The notes: a model not told the origin generated them from the letters alone. DNA of 64,000 bases from Ktedonobacter sp. SOSP1-85 (GCF_016587415.1 NZ_BNJI01000002.1:1798001-1862000), one strand, 5' to 3'. Shown: positions 42,825 to 51,973, counted from the first letter of the stretch. Translations and numbers: made by a program.

Positions 42825-43796
42825 TTACCCGCGGCTGGAGACCATCTGGACTTGCTCGACGGGTTGCCGGGCCTTCCAGGGCCAGCCAACCTGCATGCAG
42901 AGAAAGCTGAGGACCGCGAAGAGGATCGCGATCAGCGTGGTATGCAGCAGTTCGACGACAAGCTGGCCGCCAGTGACGACGGTGAGCATGCCGGCCGCGC
43001 CCTGCAAGATAACCATGATGAGCGCGAGCCAGGCACCACGCACGAGGTCACGGCGCTCGCGATAACGGCGTAGGACCCAGACGAGAAGGCCCACGATGAG
43101 CAGGCCAATCAGTGTAGCAGCATAACGGTGGAACATCTGCACGCCGGGATGGCTGGCAAGGTCCGGCACAAGTGTGCTACAGCCGGGCCACTGCGTGCCA
43201 CAACCCAGGGTGGAGGAGGAGTGGCGCACAAAAGCGCCTGTGTAGACGACGATGTAGCAATAGGCGGTGATGCCCCAGATAGCATACTGCATGCCCTTGC
43301 TCACCAGGCCTGGCTTCCGCTCCTCGCGCTGCTCCACGGCTTTGCCAGACTTCATCTGGAAGAGATGAATGGTAAGCAGCACAACACTGGCGAAGGAGAT
43401 GAGCGCAAAGCCGAAGTGCAATGAGAGAATCCACTTCAGGACAAAAGTTCCCTCATATGCAACGGTGACTCCACCCAGAGCGCCCTGGACGACGACGAAG
43501 AACAGGCTCATAAAGCCGAGCAGTTTGACGCGCCCATCGTGTCTAAAGACCCACCAGGACCAGACCGTCAAAATAAGGATTAAGAATCCGTCGATACCAG
43601 AGGAAATGCGATGACTGTACTCCAGCACCGAATCAACCGACATATATGCGGGTATGAGCTGTCCCTTACAAATCGGCCACGAGGTACCACATCCCTGGCC
43701 CGCTCCAGTTTTGGTAACTATGGCCCCCATCAGCACCATTATATATGCGCCGATAGAGGTCAGGATGGCCAATATTTTCATCAAACGCAGTGTCAT
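42825..43796 (-). CDS. ctaA: heme A synthase (CtaA/COX15)
   Basis: This is a 323-residue protein with eight predicted membrane helices in two four-helix halves. The paired Cys motifs of Gram-positive-type CtaA are present in both halves: GCGTSWPIC and GCGTQWPGC. Conserved heme-ligand His occur in LEYSHRISSG and in MFHRYAAT, with additional His in helices 4 and 8. It oxidises heme O to heme A for cytochrome oxidase; no oxidase genes are in the window. The ATG at 43796 has only a weak ribosome site. The protein converges with trpA across the shared terminator. Confidence 0.93.
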   Translation of the reverse strand: MTLRLMKILAILTSIGAYIMVLMGAIVTKTGAGQGCGTSWPICKGQLIPAYMSVDSVLEYSHRISSGIDGFLILILTVWSWWVFRHDGRVKLLGFMSLFFVVVQGALGGVTVAYEGTFVLKWILSLHFGFALISFASVVLLTIHLFQMKSGKAVEQREERKPGLVSKGMQYAIWGITAYCYIVVYTGAFVRHSSSTLGCGTQWPGCSTLVPDLASHPGVQMFHRYAATLIGLLIVGLLVWVLRRYRERRDLVRGAWLALIMVILQGAAGMLTVVTGGQLVVELLHTTLIAILFAVLSFLCMQVGWPWKARQPVEQVQMVSSRG

Positions 43797-43861
43797 ACTA
43801 TTCCCATTATCTCTTTTTGTATCTTGTGGCTGGCAAGCCCCTCGCGCCTGCGGCGCTCGCC

Positions 43862-43914
43862 CTGTAGGTGGTGCATCCTGGCTGCCTCAGGCAGCCAGGA
43901 TGCACCACCTACAG
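43862..43914. repeat. 25-bp perfect hairpin
   Basis: 43862-43886 (CTGTAGGTGGTGCATCCTGG...) is mirrored exactly at 43890-43914 with a TCA loop. It lies between the ctaA start and the APH-like kinase stop, so it can end the kinase transcript. The core resembles the hairpin at 49571 (both contain TCCTGGC-GCC and GCCAGGA). Confidence 0.8.
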
Positions 43915-44017
43915 AAGGTAGTTGTTTATTTTTGCATATTATAGCACGGTATGTCAGGTGGAAGCACAGTCCCCGCCCACAAGTCCAGGGCGTTCTATCT
44001 GTATGTAGCGAGGCAAC

Positions 44018-44998
44018 TTAGAACGCTATATCCACAAAAGGGACATCTTCCAGGATGCGCTGGCGACGATTCTGCATAAGGCGTTCCGACCATGAACCCT
44101 CCGGCAGTTCATATTTGAGCGCGGTCAGCACAATGTAGAGATTGATCTCGCGCTGCTTGAGGAAGTAGGGAATCTCCCGCCGCCACGCGGCATCGAGAGT
44201 GTAGATCTGGCTATAGCCTTCCATAAAGTGCTGGTAGAACTGGCGCGCGAAGTCTAGCTCCTCCTGGCTCTTGGCCTGGGGCGAGATGGCATAGAATAGG
44301 GCCATCGCCAGGTCTTCAGCAAACCAGGAGTACTGGCTATCATCAAAGTCAAACAGGGTGATGCGCCCATTCAATACATGAAAATTGCCCCGGTGAAAGT
44401 CGGCGTGGATCAGGCCATAGGCGTCACGCTCCTGGGGTAGGCTTTCTGGATAGGCGCGAATGGCCTGAAACTTCGCCGCGATGTCGGCATCTACGGCGTG
44501 CAGATACTCCTGCGCGAAGACATCCAGGTCCTCGTGCCAGGCAGACCTGCGCTGAGTAGCAATGGCTGGCATGTATTCTCTGGTCGCCTGGTGCATCTGG
44601 CCAACAAAGCGTCCCATTGCCGCGAAAAGCTCGGGCGTCCACTCTTCTTTACCTGGATGCTTCCCTGGAGCCTTGTGCATAGCGACAACTGGAACCTGCC
44701 GTCCCTCATGCTCAATGACCTCCACAAAATTCCCCCTCTGCGAGGGCAAAGGGTCAACCACCGCAAGGCCTCGCCCGGCCAGATAATGCATCCAATCCAT
44801 CTCGGCACGGATCATATCAGCCGAGCGCTGGCTCTCAGACGAGATACGCAGAATATAACGCTGCTTATTCTGGCCGTACTCATAGACCCGGTTCCGAAAA
44901 CCGCCCAGGAAGCTCAGCGACGCAGGATCAACCTCATAGCGCTCAAGTGCTTCACGTAATACGGGATCATCTTCAAAAGAGACAGGTGACATGCTCAT
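44018..44998 (-). CDS. APH-family phosphotransferase (HomoserineK/choline kinase-like)
   Basis: This is a 326-residue protein. The N-lobe has YILRISSESQRSADMIRAEM. The catalytic loop is LIHADFHRGNFHVLNG (Asp and Asn of HxDxxxxN) and the metal-binding motif LFDFDDSQYSWFAEDLAMAL. This is the aminoglycoside phosphotransferase fold, in the branch of homoserine kinase type II-like and other small-molecule kinases. The substrate cannot be fixed; no resistance context is present. A hairpin at 43862 follows its 3' end. Confidence 0.88.
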   Translation of the reverse strand: MSMSPVSFEDDPVLREALERYEVDPASLSFLGGFRNRVYEYGQNKQRYILRISSESQRSADMIRAEMDWMHYLAGRGLAVVDPLPSQRGNFVEVIEHEGRQVPVVAMHKAPGKHPGKEEWTPELFAAMGRFVGQMHQATREYMPAIATQRRSAWHEDLDVFAQEYLHAVDADIAAKFQAIRAYPESLPQERDAYGLIHADFHRGNFHVLNGRITLFDFDDSQYSWFAEDLAMALFYAISPQAKSQEELDFARQFYQHFMEGYSQIYTLDAAWRREIPYFLKQREINLYIVLTALKYELPEGSWSERLMQNRRQRILEDVPFVDIAF

Positions 44999-45114
44999 AG
45001 AAGGAGTCTCACTTTCGACTTGCTAAAATAAGGGGGTTGCGCGAGGGATTACACAGCAGTGAATCGCATTATAGATTTTGCTCTATGTTTCTGTCAATCC
45101 TCAATGCATATTTT

Positions 45115-45744
45115 CTAACGATAAAGCACACTCCAGATCAAGGAGGCTGCGATAAACCATATGATACATCCTATCAAGCAATCCAGGACCCGCCAGGCTA
45201 GAGGGGAACGAAATAAGGGCGCCAGCCAGCGGGCACCATATGCGAGGGCAAAGAACCAGGTGAGCGAGGCAAGCATAGCCCCCAGGGCGAACAACAGGCG
45301 CTCTCCAGAGGGATAATGGGCACCAACACTTCCGATGAGTACTACCGTGTCGAGGTAAACATGTGGATTGAGTAAACTAAAGGCCAGCACCGCCAGCATG
45401 ATCTCGCGCGTACGTGTAGGTTCTCCAGCCACTTCATGTGTGTTAAGTTTATCCGATTGAAAGGCTGCGCGAAAAGAGCGAAGGCCATAGATCAGCAAGA
45501 ATAATGCGCCACCCCATGTCGCCACCAGGGTTAAGACAGGAAGCGCATTTATCACTGCTCCGAGTCCTCCAACTCCCAGCAAGATAAGCACGGCATCACA
45601 CAACGAACAAAGGGCAGCCACCAGAAAAACATGCTGCTTCTTCAATCCCTGGCGCAACACAAACGCATTTTGCGCACCAATAGCGACAATGAGGCTCATC
45701 CCAAGGCCAAATCCCTGCAAGAGGGGCAAAAATATCTGTGGCAT
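45115..45744 (-). CDS. LysE/ArgO-family amino acid exporter
   Basis: This is a 209-residue protein with six membrane helices. GMSLIVAIGAQNAFVLRQGL is the N-terminal signature of LysE/ArgO, with LIYGLRSFRAAF between helices 3 and 4 and SLLNPHVYLDTVVLIGSVGA in helix 4, all typical of basic amino acid exporters (lysine/arginine). ATG 45744 is preceded by AAAGTTGAAGGAAC. No LysG-type regulator is adjacent. Confidence 0.92.
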   Translation of the reverse strand: MPQIFLPLLQGFGLGMSLIVAIGAQNAFVLRQGLKKQHVFLVAALCSLCDAVLILLGVGGLGAVINALPVLTLVATWGGALFLLIYGLRSFRAAFQSDKLNTHEVAGEPTRTREIMLAVLAFSLLNPHVYLDTVVLIGSVGAHYPSGERLLFALGAMLASLTWFFALAYGARWLAPLFRSPLAWRVLDCLIGCIIWFIAASLIWSVLYR

Positions 45745-45993
45745 GTTCCTTCAACTTTCTTGACTGACACTGCTCCTCATAATTTACCACATCCAGTAAA
45801 GCTAATTAGCAAATTATCGCAGTACAAAACATACAGTAAATTCTATTTAAAGTAGTATAGTTGTAAAAACCATTATTATATTTTATACTTATGCTACAGG
45901 CGTCTTCCTTAATTAGATGCTTTCTCCCCCTTTAGAGGGTTCTCTTGTGGTGATTGACAGAAGATGTTGTGAGATGAAAGGAGAGACTCTCTC

Positions 45994-47127
45994 ATGAAGC
46001 GCTCCACCCGACACTCCAGGTATGGTATCGTTCCACCATACATCCTGTCTTCTATCGCAAATCATGGCACGGCCGAACAGCGTGTGCGTGCCCTCAAGAC
46101 ACTGCAACATCAGCAGCAGCAGCAGCATATTCATCCAGCACCCGACACATATGAGCAGGCTGAAACTCATGCCAAGGCAGACAAGTCCGACAAGGAGGAT
46201 CATACCATCCTGGCTCGACAAGCTAAACGCACCGTTTATGATGTGCAATACACCAGTCGACTTCCAGGAAAAATCGTCCGTAAAGAAGGCCAGGACTCTA
46301 ACAGCGATATTGCCGTGAATGAAGCTTATGGTGGTCTAGGCTGGGCATTCAAACTCTACAAACAGAAATTTAACCGCAACTCTATCGATAACAAAGGTCT
46401 CGCCCTCAAAGCCAGCATTCACTACAACCAGGACTATGACAATGCCTTCTGGGATGATGTGGGCAAGTGTGTGGTCTTTGGGGATGGCGATGGCGATTAC
46501 TTCAACCGCTTTACCATTGCCCTTGAAGTCATTGGGCATGAGCTAACACACGGAGTTACAGGTAACGAAGCCAATCTCGACTATAATAACCAGCCGGGCG
46601 CGCTCAATGAATCCATCTCAGATGTCTTTGGCTCCCTGGTGAAGCAGTTCTCTCTTAATCAAAGCTCAGAGGAGGCCGATTGGCTGATTGGCAAAGGCCT
46701 GTTTACCAGCAAGGTTCAAGGAGAGGCACTACGCTCCATGAAAGCCCCTGGCACGGCCTACGATGATCCCGTTCTGGGGAAGGATCCTCAACCCGCCACT
46801 ATGGATGACTACGTTGATACGACCGACGATAATGGAGGCGTACATATCAACTCGGGCATTCCCAATCACGCATTCTATCTGGTCGCCAGCACGCTAGGAG
46901 GCTATGCCTGGGAAAAAGCCGGCCTCATCTGGTATAAAACCTTGACTGACCCGGATCTGGAGACCAGTGCCAACTTTAGCGATTTTGCCCAACTCACTAT
47001 CAAGCAAGCCGAAGCCCTTTACGGCGCCAGGAGCCTCGAGAAACAGGCTGTGCGGCAAGCCTGGGAGACCGTCAAAGTCCTTGGGGCCACAACGACTCAT
47101 TCCCACGAAGGACAGGCCGCCGATTGA
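45994..47127 (+). CDS. M4-family metallopeptidase (protealysin-like) 1
   Basis: This is a 377-residue protein; ATG after GAAAGGAGAG. There is no signal peptide. The short protealysin propeptide motif is seen at residues 10-32 (YGIVPPYILSSIANHG). The zinc site is VIGHELTHGVT with the third ligand Glu in GALNESISDVFG; the catalytic His is in HINSGIPNHAFY. Protealysin-like M4 enzymes are made without a signal peptide and activate themselves. The upstream leader (AGATGTTGTGAGAYGAAAGG) is nearly the same as that of the second M4 gene at 47994. A T-run terminator follows. Confidence 0.93.
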   Translation: MKRSTRHSRYGIVPPYILSSIANHGTAEQRVRALKTLQHQQQQQHIHPAPDTYEQAETHAKADKSDKEDHTILARQAKRTVYDVQYTSRLPGKIVRKEGQDSNSDIAVNEAYGGLGWAFKLYKQKFNRNSIDNKGLALKASIHYNQDYDNAFWDDVGKCVVFGDGDGDYFNRFTIALEVIGHELTHGVTGNEANLDYNNQPGALNESISDVFGSLVKQFSLNQSSEEADWLIGKGLFTSKVQGEALRSMKAPGTAYDDPVLGKDPQPATMDDYVDTTDDNGGVHINSGIPNHAFYLVASTLGGYAWEKAGLIWYKTLTDPDLETSANFSDFAQLTIKQAEALYGARSLEKQAVRQAWETVKVLGATTTHSHEGQAAD

Positions 47128-47158
47128 TCGCTCTCATAGATACCTGTTATAAGAGTAA

Positions 47159-47197
47159 AAGAGACACCCTCCCTGGGGAGGGCGTCTCTTGTTTTTT
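47159..47197 (+). terminator. rho-independent terminator of M4 gene 1
   Basis: AAGAGACACCCTCCC pairs with GAGGGCGTCTCTT (one mismatched base) around a small loop, followed by TTTTTT at 47192-47197. Confidence 0.9.
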
Positions 47198-47218
47198 CAC
47201 TGCTAGTGATCTACGCGC

Positions 47219-47539
47219 TTAGTAGCGGTCGCGGTAACCACCACCATTTGAGCGACGATCGCGGCTCTGGTAGCCGCCACCACCACCACCGGGAGCGCGG
47301 CGCTCGCGCGCCTCGTTGACCGTAATGGTGCGGTTGCCCAGGGTTGAGCCATTCAGCTGCTCGATAGCCGCGCGGGCCTCGTCATCGCTGCTCATCTCAA
47401 CAAAGCCGAAGCCTTTGCTGCGCCCGGTCTCACGATCGGTGATGACTGTGGCGAAGGTAACCTGGCCGATCTGCTCAAAAAGCTGGATCAGATCCTGCTC
47501 GGTTGACTGGTAGGGGAGGCCCCCAACGTAAATTCTCAT
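47219..47539 (-). CDS. RRM-type RNA-binding protein (glycine/arginine-rich tail)
   Basis: This is a 106-residue protein; ATG 47539 lies after AGGAGC. It is a single RNA recognition motif with RNP2 IYVGGLPY near the start and RNP1 KGFGFVEM, followed by RAAIEQLNGSTLGNRTITVN. The last 30 residues are Gly/Arg/Tyr-rich (RRAPGGGGGGYQSRDRRSNG). This layout equals cyanobacterial and chloroflexi cold-induced Rbp proteins. It probably binds RNA. It converges with M4 gene 1 and is divergent from M4 gene 2. Confidence 0.92.
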   Translation of the reverse strand: MRIYVGGLPYQSTEQDLIQLFEQIGQVTFATVITDRETGRSKGFGFVEMSSDDEARAAIEQLNGSTLGNRTITVNEARERRAPGGGGGGYQSRDRRSNGGGYRDRY

Positions 47540-47993
47540 CTTAATTCTGCTCCTGTGCTGACATCTCTCGACAATTGATGCTCGTGAAACCAACTCTCAC
47601 AGGAGCGATCCAATTCCTTCTGATGCCATACGTTATCAAAAACAACATATAGGGATAGTCTATTCCCTGAAAGGCATAACGTCAAGACTATTTTTGTGCA
47701 GAATGGAAGCTTTTTATCATTGTGTGACAAAATTACTTATCCGAGCCAGGCGGCTAGCCGGAATTATTCGGCGGGACTTCTCACTACTACGTGGCTCGCT
47801 TGATTATATTAATGTGTGGCGTGAAGATGCCGCTGGCATTTTCACATTACATATTAACTCTTTTTTTGTACATTTTCCGCTTTATGTGCTATATTTTAGA
47901 GTATAAGTAACTGACACAAAACTGCGCATCCTACACAGAGTGTTGACCAGGGTTGGTTGAAGATGTTGTGAGACGAAAGGAGACACTCTTCTC
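47540..47993. other. gene-free divergent region
   Basis: The 454 bases between the RRM gene and M4 gene 2 hold the two divergent promoters. The long leader of the RRM gene fits cold-shock-type control, but no defined structure was found. An AT-rich block at about 47860-47905 lies before the second M4 gene. Confidence 0.45.
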
Positions 47994-49262
47994 ATGCAAC
48001 AGCAGTTCACGCCTCGCATCCTACACACAATTGTTCCACCACACATACTCTCCTCCATTGCGGAACGTGGCACGCTCCAACAACGCGACCGCGCGTTGAA
48101 ATCACTGGAACTTGATCAGTATGTACGTGCTGCCCGCTCTCGTTCCATACCCTTGCTACAAGCACAATTGCCGCAAACCGCCGTCGCCAAGGCCGTCGGA
48201 CCAGAACGCTCCATCTATGACGCCCGACATGCAACCGATCTCCCCGGCAGCTTGATTCGCCATGAGGGACAGACTCCTATCATTGATAAAGCGGGGAATG
48301 AAGCTTACGATGGCTTAGGATGGACCTATAACTTCTATCAACAGGTCTATAGCCGTAACTCCATCGACAACAAAGGCTTACCCCTGGATGCCTCCATTCA
48401 CTATGATGTTAGCTATAACAATGCCTTCTGGGATGGCGGACAAATGGTCTTTGGAGACGGCGATAGCGACACCTTCAATCGCTTTACCATTGCCCTTGAA
48501 GTCATTGGGCATGAGCTAACACACGGAGTTACAGGTAGCGAAGCCAATCTCGACTATAATGACCAGCCGGGCGCGCTCAATGAATCCATCTCAGATGTCT
48601 TTGGCTCTCTGGTCAAACAGTTTTCGCTCAACCAGAGCGCCGATCAGGCCGACTGGTTGATTGGGAAAGGCCTGTTTACAGACAAGGTTCAGGGAGAGGC
48701 GCTACGCTCCATGAAAGCGCCTGGTACCGCCTACGATGATCCCGTTCTGGGGAAAGATCCCCAACCTGCCACCATGGATGGCTATGTTGACATGACCGAC
48801 GATAATGGTGGTGTACATGTGAACTCGGGAATTCCCAATCATGCCTTTTACCTGGCTGCTATCGCGATAGGTGGTCGCGCCTGGGAGAAAACGGGGCGCA
48901 TCTGGTATACAACATTGTGTGATCGCGCCTTAAAGTCGTCCGCTACCTTTAGTGACTTCGCGACACTGACCCTCAAGCACGCGTCCGCACTCTATGGTGC
49001 CAACAGCCAGGAACAACAGGCAGTTCAGAAAGCCTGGGAGACCGTCAAGGTATTGAAAACCAGCATTAGCACCATCCCCACGGATGGCACCGATGCCACA
49101 ACTGGAATAGTGATTACGACACCTGGTAATACAGGTAGTTCAAACTGGCCCATTCCAGATGACTCTGAAGACAATGCTCCCTGGCAGTTTCCCCAGGATA
49201 CTCCTGAGAATTTACCTCAAAATTTATCGGAGGAGCCAGATGAAAGTGACGCTGCGGACTGA
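47994..49262 (+). CDS. M4-family metallopeptidase (protealysin-like) 2 with acidic tail
   Basis: This is a 422-residue protein; ATG after GAAAGGAG. It has the same build as M4 gene 1: propeptide TIVPPHILSSIAERGTLQQR, zinc site VIGHELTHGVT, Glu in GALNESISDVFG, and catalytic His in HVNSGIPNHAFY. It differs by a C-terminal extension of about 55 residues rich in Thr, Asp, Glu and Pro (ending EEPDESDAAD). The stretch around the active site is nearly identical at DNA level to gene 1 while the ends differ. The inhibitor gene overlaps its last 23 bases. Confidence 0.93.
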   Translation: MQQQFTPRILHTIVPPHILSSIAERGTLQQRDRALKSLELDQYVRAARSRSIPLLQAQLPQTAVAKAVGPERSIYDARHATDLPGSLIRHEGQTPIIDKAGNEAYDGLGWTYNFYQQVYSRNSIDNKGLPLDASIHYDVSYNNAFWDGGQMVFGDGDSDTFNRFTIALEVIGHELTHGVTGSEANLDYNDQPGALNESISDVFGSLVKQFSLNQSADQADWLIGKGLFTDKVQGEALRSMKAPGTAYDDPVLGKDPQPATMDGYVDMTDDNGGVHVNSGIPNHAFYLAAIAIGGRAWEKTGRIWYTTLCDRALKSSATFSDFATLTLKHASALYGANSQEQQAVQKAWETVKVLKTSISTIPTDGTDATTGIVITTPGNTGSSNWPIPDDSEDNAPWQFPQDTPENLPQNLSEEPDESDAAD

Positions 49263-49554
49263 AGGCGGCCTGGCGTACTTCCCAGGCATGACAAAGTCCC
49301 ATGTTCTGGATAGTACGTCTCTCTCCCCTCAGGAGGTTAAGGAGCTACAACGCTTGCTTGACAAAGTGCGCGTCTTCGATCACTCCCTACTATCGAAGCA
49401 CACGTGCCGCGGGGCCGACCAGATGCACTACATGCTTACAGTCGATGATGGAGCCAACCACTATAGTTTGCAAGTCTGCGATCCCGTGCAGGACCCGCAA
49501 ATAAAGGCCCTCCTCTCGTTTGTCAAAGATCGCCTGCGCGTCAAAAGAGAGTAA
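49240..49554 (+). CDS. emfourin-type protealysin inhibitor
   Basis: This is a 104-residue protein; ATG 49240 lies four bases after GGAGGAG and inside the last codons of the M4 gene, in another frame. It has MKVTLRTEGGLAYFPGMTKS, then LSPQEVKELQRLLDKVRVFD, CRGADQMHYMLTVDDGANHY and a closing helix. This is the pattern of emfourin (small inhibitor of M4 peptidases genetically linked to protealysin genes). Overlapping translation would keep protease and inhibitor in proportion. Only one inhibitor gene is present for two peptidases. Confidence 0.85.
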   Translation: MKVTLRTEGGLAYFPGMTKSHVLDSTSLSPQEVKELQRLLDKVRVFDHSLLSKHTCRGADQMHYMLTVDDGANHYSLQVCDPVQDPQIKALLSFVKDRLRVKRE

Positions 49555-49570
49555 AATAGAATGAGTAGTT

Positions 49571-49617
49571 GGTGTTGGTGCTCCTGGCAGCCTTCGGTTG
49601 CCAGGAGCACCAACACC
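49571..49617 (+). terminator. 19-bp (plus) hairpin between emfourin and acyl-CoA dehydrogenase
   Basis: GGTGTTGGTGCTCCTGGCA pairs with TGCCAGGAGCACCAACACC; a further wobble and a TTCG loop extend it. It lies 16 bases after the inhibitor stop and 29 bases before the next start codon. Confidence 0.75.
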
Positions 49618-49645
49618 CCCAACATTTACTGCAAAGGAGCATGTC

Positions 49646-51304
49646 ATGGACGTATTCGCTCATCCGGCTATTTCGACACATACTGTTGCCAATCAGCCAC
49701 CACCGCTTGTTCAATACAACCCCTTTACTCTCGATAGCGCCCTCGTCGCCGGCATACAACGCGAAGGCGCTGGCTGGGCTGAAGAGCGCCTAAGCAAGTT
49801 GGGGCGCTACCTGGGCAGCAGTGAGGTTATCACTCAGGGCTTTGAGGCTAATACCTATCCCCCCGAGCTTCACACGCACGACCGCTATGGCAATCGCATC
49901 GATGAAGTAAGCTTTCACCCGGCCTGGCATCAGCTTATGGAAGCGGCAGTGAATTGGGGAACACACGCGCTCTCCTGGCGCGAGGAGCGTCCCGGTACGC
50001 AGGTCGCACGCGCGGCAGGCTTCTATCTCTTTACCCAGGTGGAGGCGGGTCACGGTTGCCCGATCTCTATGACGCATGCCGCCGTCCCGGTCCTGCGCCA
50101 TCAGCCAGGGCTAGCCCAGACCTGGCTCCCTGGCCTCCTCTCACTCGAATACGACTTCGGCCTGCGACCCGCTGCTGAGAAGCGCGGCCTCCTCTGCGGC
50201 ATGGGTATGACCGAGAAACAGGGTGGCTCCGATGTACGCGCCAATACGACGCGCGCCGTTCCTGCTGGCGAGTTGGGCGCGGGCACCTATCTGCTCACTG
50301 GTCATAAATGGTTCTGCTCCGCCCCTATGTGCGATGTCTTTCTCGTCCTGGCCCAGGCTCCCGGCGGACTCTCCTGCTTCCTGCTGCCACGCGTCCTCCC
50401 CGATGGCACACGCAATCCCTTCTTCATTCAGCGCCTGAAAGACAAACTTGGCAATCGCTCTAACGCCTCCAGCGAGGTCGAGTTTCAGCAGACCGTGGCC
50501 TTCCTGGTCGGCGAAGAGGGCCAGGGCGTGCGCACAATCATTGAGATGGTGAACTACACACGCCTGGATTGTATCCTGGGCAGCACGGCCATGATGCGCC
50601 AGGCCCTGACCCAGGCCCTGCATCATACGCGTCACCGCCAGGCCTTCGGCCGGCCTCTGCTCGACCAACCCCTGATGCGCAATGTGCTCGCGGACCTCTC
50701 GCTCGAAGTCGAAGCGGCGATCACCCTGGCGCTGCGCCTGGCGCGCGCCTGCGACCAGGCTCCCACCAGCACACATGAGGAGCATATCAAGCGCCTGGGG
50801 ACGGCGCTCGGCAAATACTGGGTAACCAAGCGCGGCCCTACGTGCGTGGCGGAGGCACTTGAGTGCCTGGGTGGCAACGGCTACGTCGAAGAGAGTATCA
50901 TGCCTCGCCTCTATCGTGAGATGCCGCTTAACTCTATCTGGGAGGGCTCTGGCAACGTCAACTGCCTCGATGTCCTGCGTGCCCTCGCCAAACAGCCCCA
51001 GGTTCTGGAGAGCTTCTTTACTGAGGTCGCGCCAGCCCGCGCCGCGAACAAACACCTCTCTGATGCGGTCCAGGCTCTGCAACAAGAGCTTTCGCACCTG
51101 GATAACATCGAGTGGCGTGCTCGCTTCCTCGTCGAGCGCATGGCTCTGATACTCCAGGGTGCGCTCCTGGTTCAGCACGCACCCACACCATTGGCCGATG
51201 CCTTCTGTGCCACACGCCTGGGTGGCGCCTGGGGCCACGCCTTCGGCACCCTCCCTCCTGGCATCGACGCCCAGGCCATCCTGGCCCGCTCCCTTCCCTC
51301 TTAA
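49646..51304 (+). CDS. AidB-like acyl-CoA dehydrogenase
   Basis: This is a 552-residue protein; ATG 49646 lies after AAAGGAG. The acyl-CoA dehydrogenase core shows GMGMTEKQGGSDVRANTTRA, HKWFCSAPMCDVFLVLAQ and FLVGEEGQGVRTIIEMVNYT. The C-terminal CVAEALECLGGNGYVEESIM, then RLYREMPLNSIWEGSGNVNC, is the hallmark of the AidB/isovaleryl-like subgroup. E. coli AidB is a DNA-binding flavoprotein of the alkylation response; others are plain acyl-CoA dehydrogenases. FAD binding is clear; the role here is not. A palindromic terminator follows. Confidence 0.9.
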   Translation: MDVFAHPAISTHTVANQPPPLVQYNPFTLDSALVAGIQREGAGWAEERLSKLGRYLGSSEVITQGFEANTYPPELHTHDRYGNRIDEVSFHPAWHQLMEAAVNWGTHALSWREERPGTQVARAAGFYLFTQVEAGHGCPISMTHAAVPVLRHQPGLAQTWLPGLLSLEYDFGLRPAAEKRGLLCGMGMTEKQGGSDVRANTTRAVPAGELGAGTYLLTGHKWFCSAPMCDVFLVLAQAPGGLSCFLLPRVLPDGTRNPFFIQRLKDKLGNRSNASSEVEFQQTVAFLVGEEGQGVRTIIEMVNYTRLDCILGSTAMMRQALTQALHHTRHRQAFGRPLLDQPLMRNVLADLSLEVEAAITLALRLARACDQAPTSTHEEHIKRLGTALGKYWVTKRGPTCVAEALECLGGNGYVEESIMPRLYREMPLNSIWEGSGNVNCLDVLRALAKQPQVLESFFTEVAPARAANKHLSDAVQALQQELSHLDNIEWRARFLVERMALILQGALLVQHAPTPLADAFCATRLGGAWGHAFGTLPPGIDAQAILARSLPS

Positions 51305-51313
51305 TGAAATATA

Positions 51314-51361
51314 TAGATAGAGAAGTGATTTGCGTACGTACGCAAATCACTTCTCTATCTA
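51314..51361. terminator. 48-base perfect palindrome
   Basis: TAGATAGAGAAGTGATTTGC... reads the same on both strands from 51314 to 51361 (24-bp arms, centre GTACGTAC). It begins about ten bases after the acyl-CoA dehydrogenase stop. Confidence 0.8.
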
Positions 51362-51682
51362 CTATCCCAACGCTGCTGGTAACGAGACACATCTTCTTCC
51401 ATTCCAAAGCATCAAACGCACCTCCATTCCTGCCATATTGTTATTAGGCCTGGTCATAGAGGAATGTGGTAAGGGCCACGCTAGCGTTGTAGTGTTACGC
51501 TGTTCTACGCGTTCACTACAAAACAGTAAGCAACATACCAGAAGCATGGCCAACGCCCAACCAGATGCCCGACCATGACGTGTCTTTGAGTTCATTACAC
51601 CAGAAGTATAGGGAGCCAATAGTGGAAGTACAATCATTGCTAACAGCTCGACAAGCCTGGTAAGCGGTATCAGATAAGCCAT
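51362..51682 (-). CDS. hypothetical membrane protein (uncertain)
   Basis: This 106-residue frame has two hydrophobic helices (LVELLAMIVLPLLAP, GWALAMLLVCCLLFCSE) and a polar end. GGAGAGG lies upstream of the ATG but at an unusually long distance of about 15 bases. No family recognised. It could be chance. Confidence 0.35.
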   Translation of the reverse strand: MAYLIPLTRLVELLAMIVLPLLAPYTSGVMNSKTRHGRASGWALAMLLVCCLLFCSERVEQRNTTTLAWPLPHSSMTRPNNNMAGMEVRLMLWNGRRCVSLPAALG

Positions 51683-51973
51683 TGTGATATTGAAAAACCT
51701 CTCCAGTAAGTGTTCTTAAGTTACTTATAGTATCGGCTTATGCAGATCAACAGGGCGTATAGGCCTCAAGAGAACTCGTAAAAATATGCTCAATATCTTT
51801 ATGGGTCATGCCACTTCTCACGCCAGGTCTGGCTCCTGGCCTTTCTCTGCCTGTTAGAGCCAGAAAGAAGGCAGAGGCTTGCCAAAAGCGGGAAAAGCGG
51901 CTACCATAGCCAGAGAAGACATTAACGCACGGCAAACACCACAAATATAGCCACCTGGAAAGATGTGCGCTTG

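Noticed and set aside
50141..51238. 365-codon minus-strand open frame
   Set aside because: Antisense to the acyl-CoA dehydrogenase; a GC-rich mirror frame.
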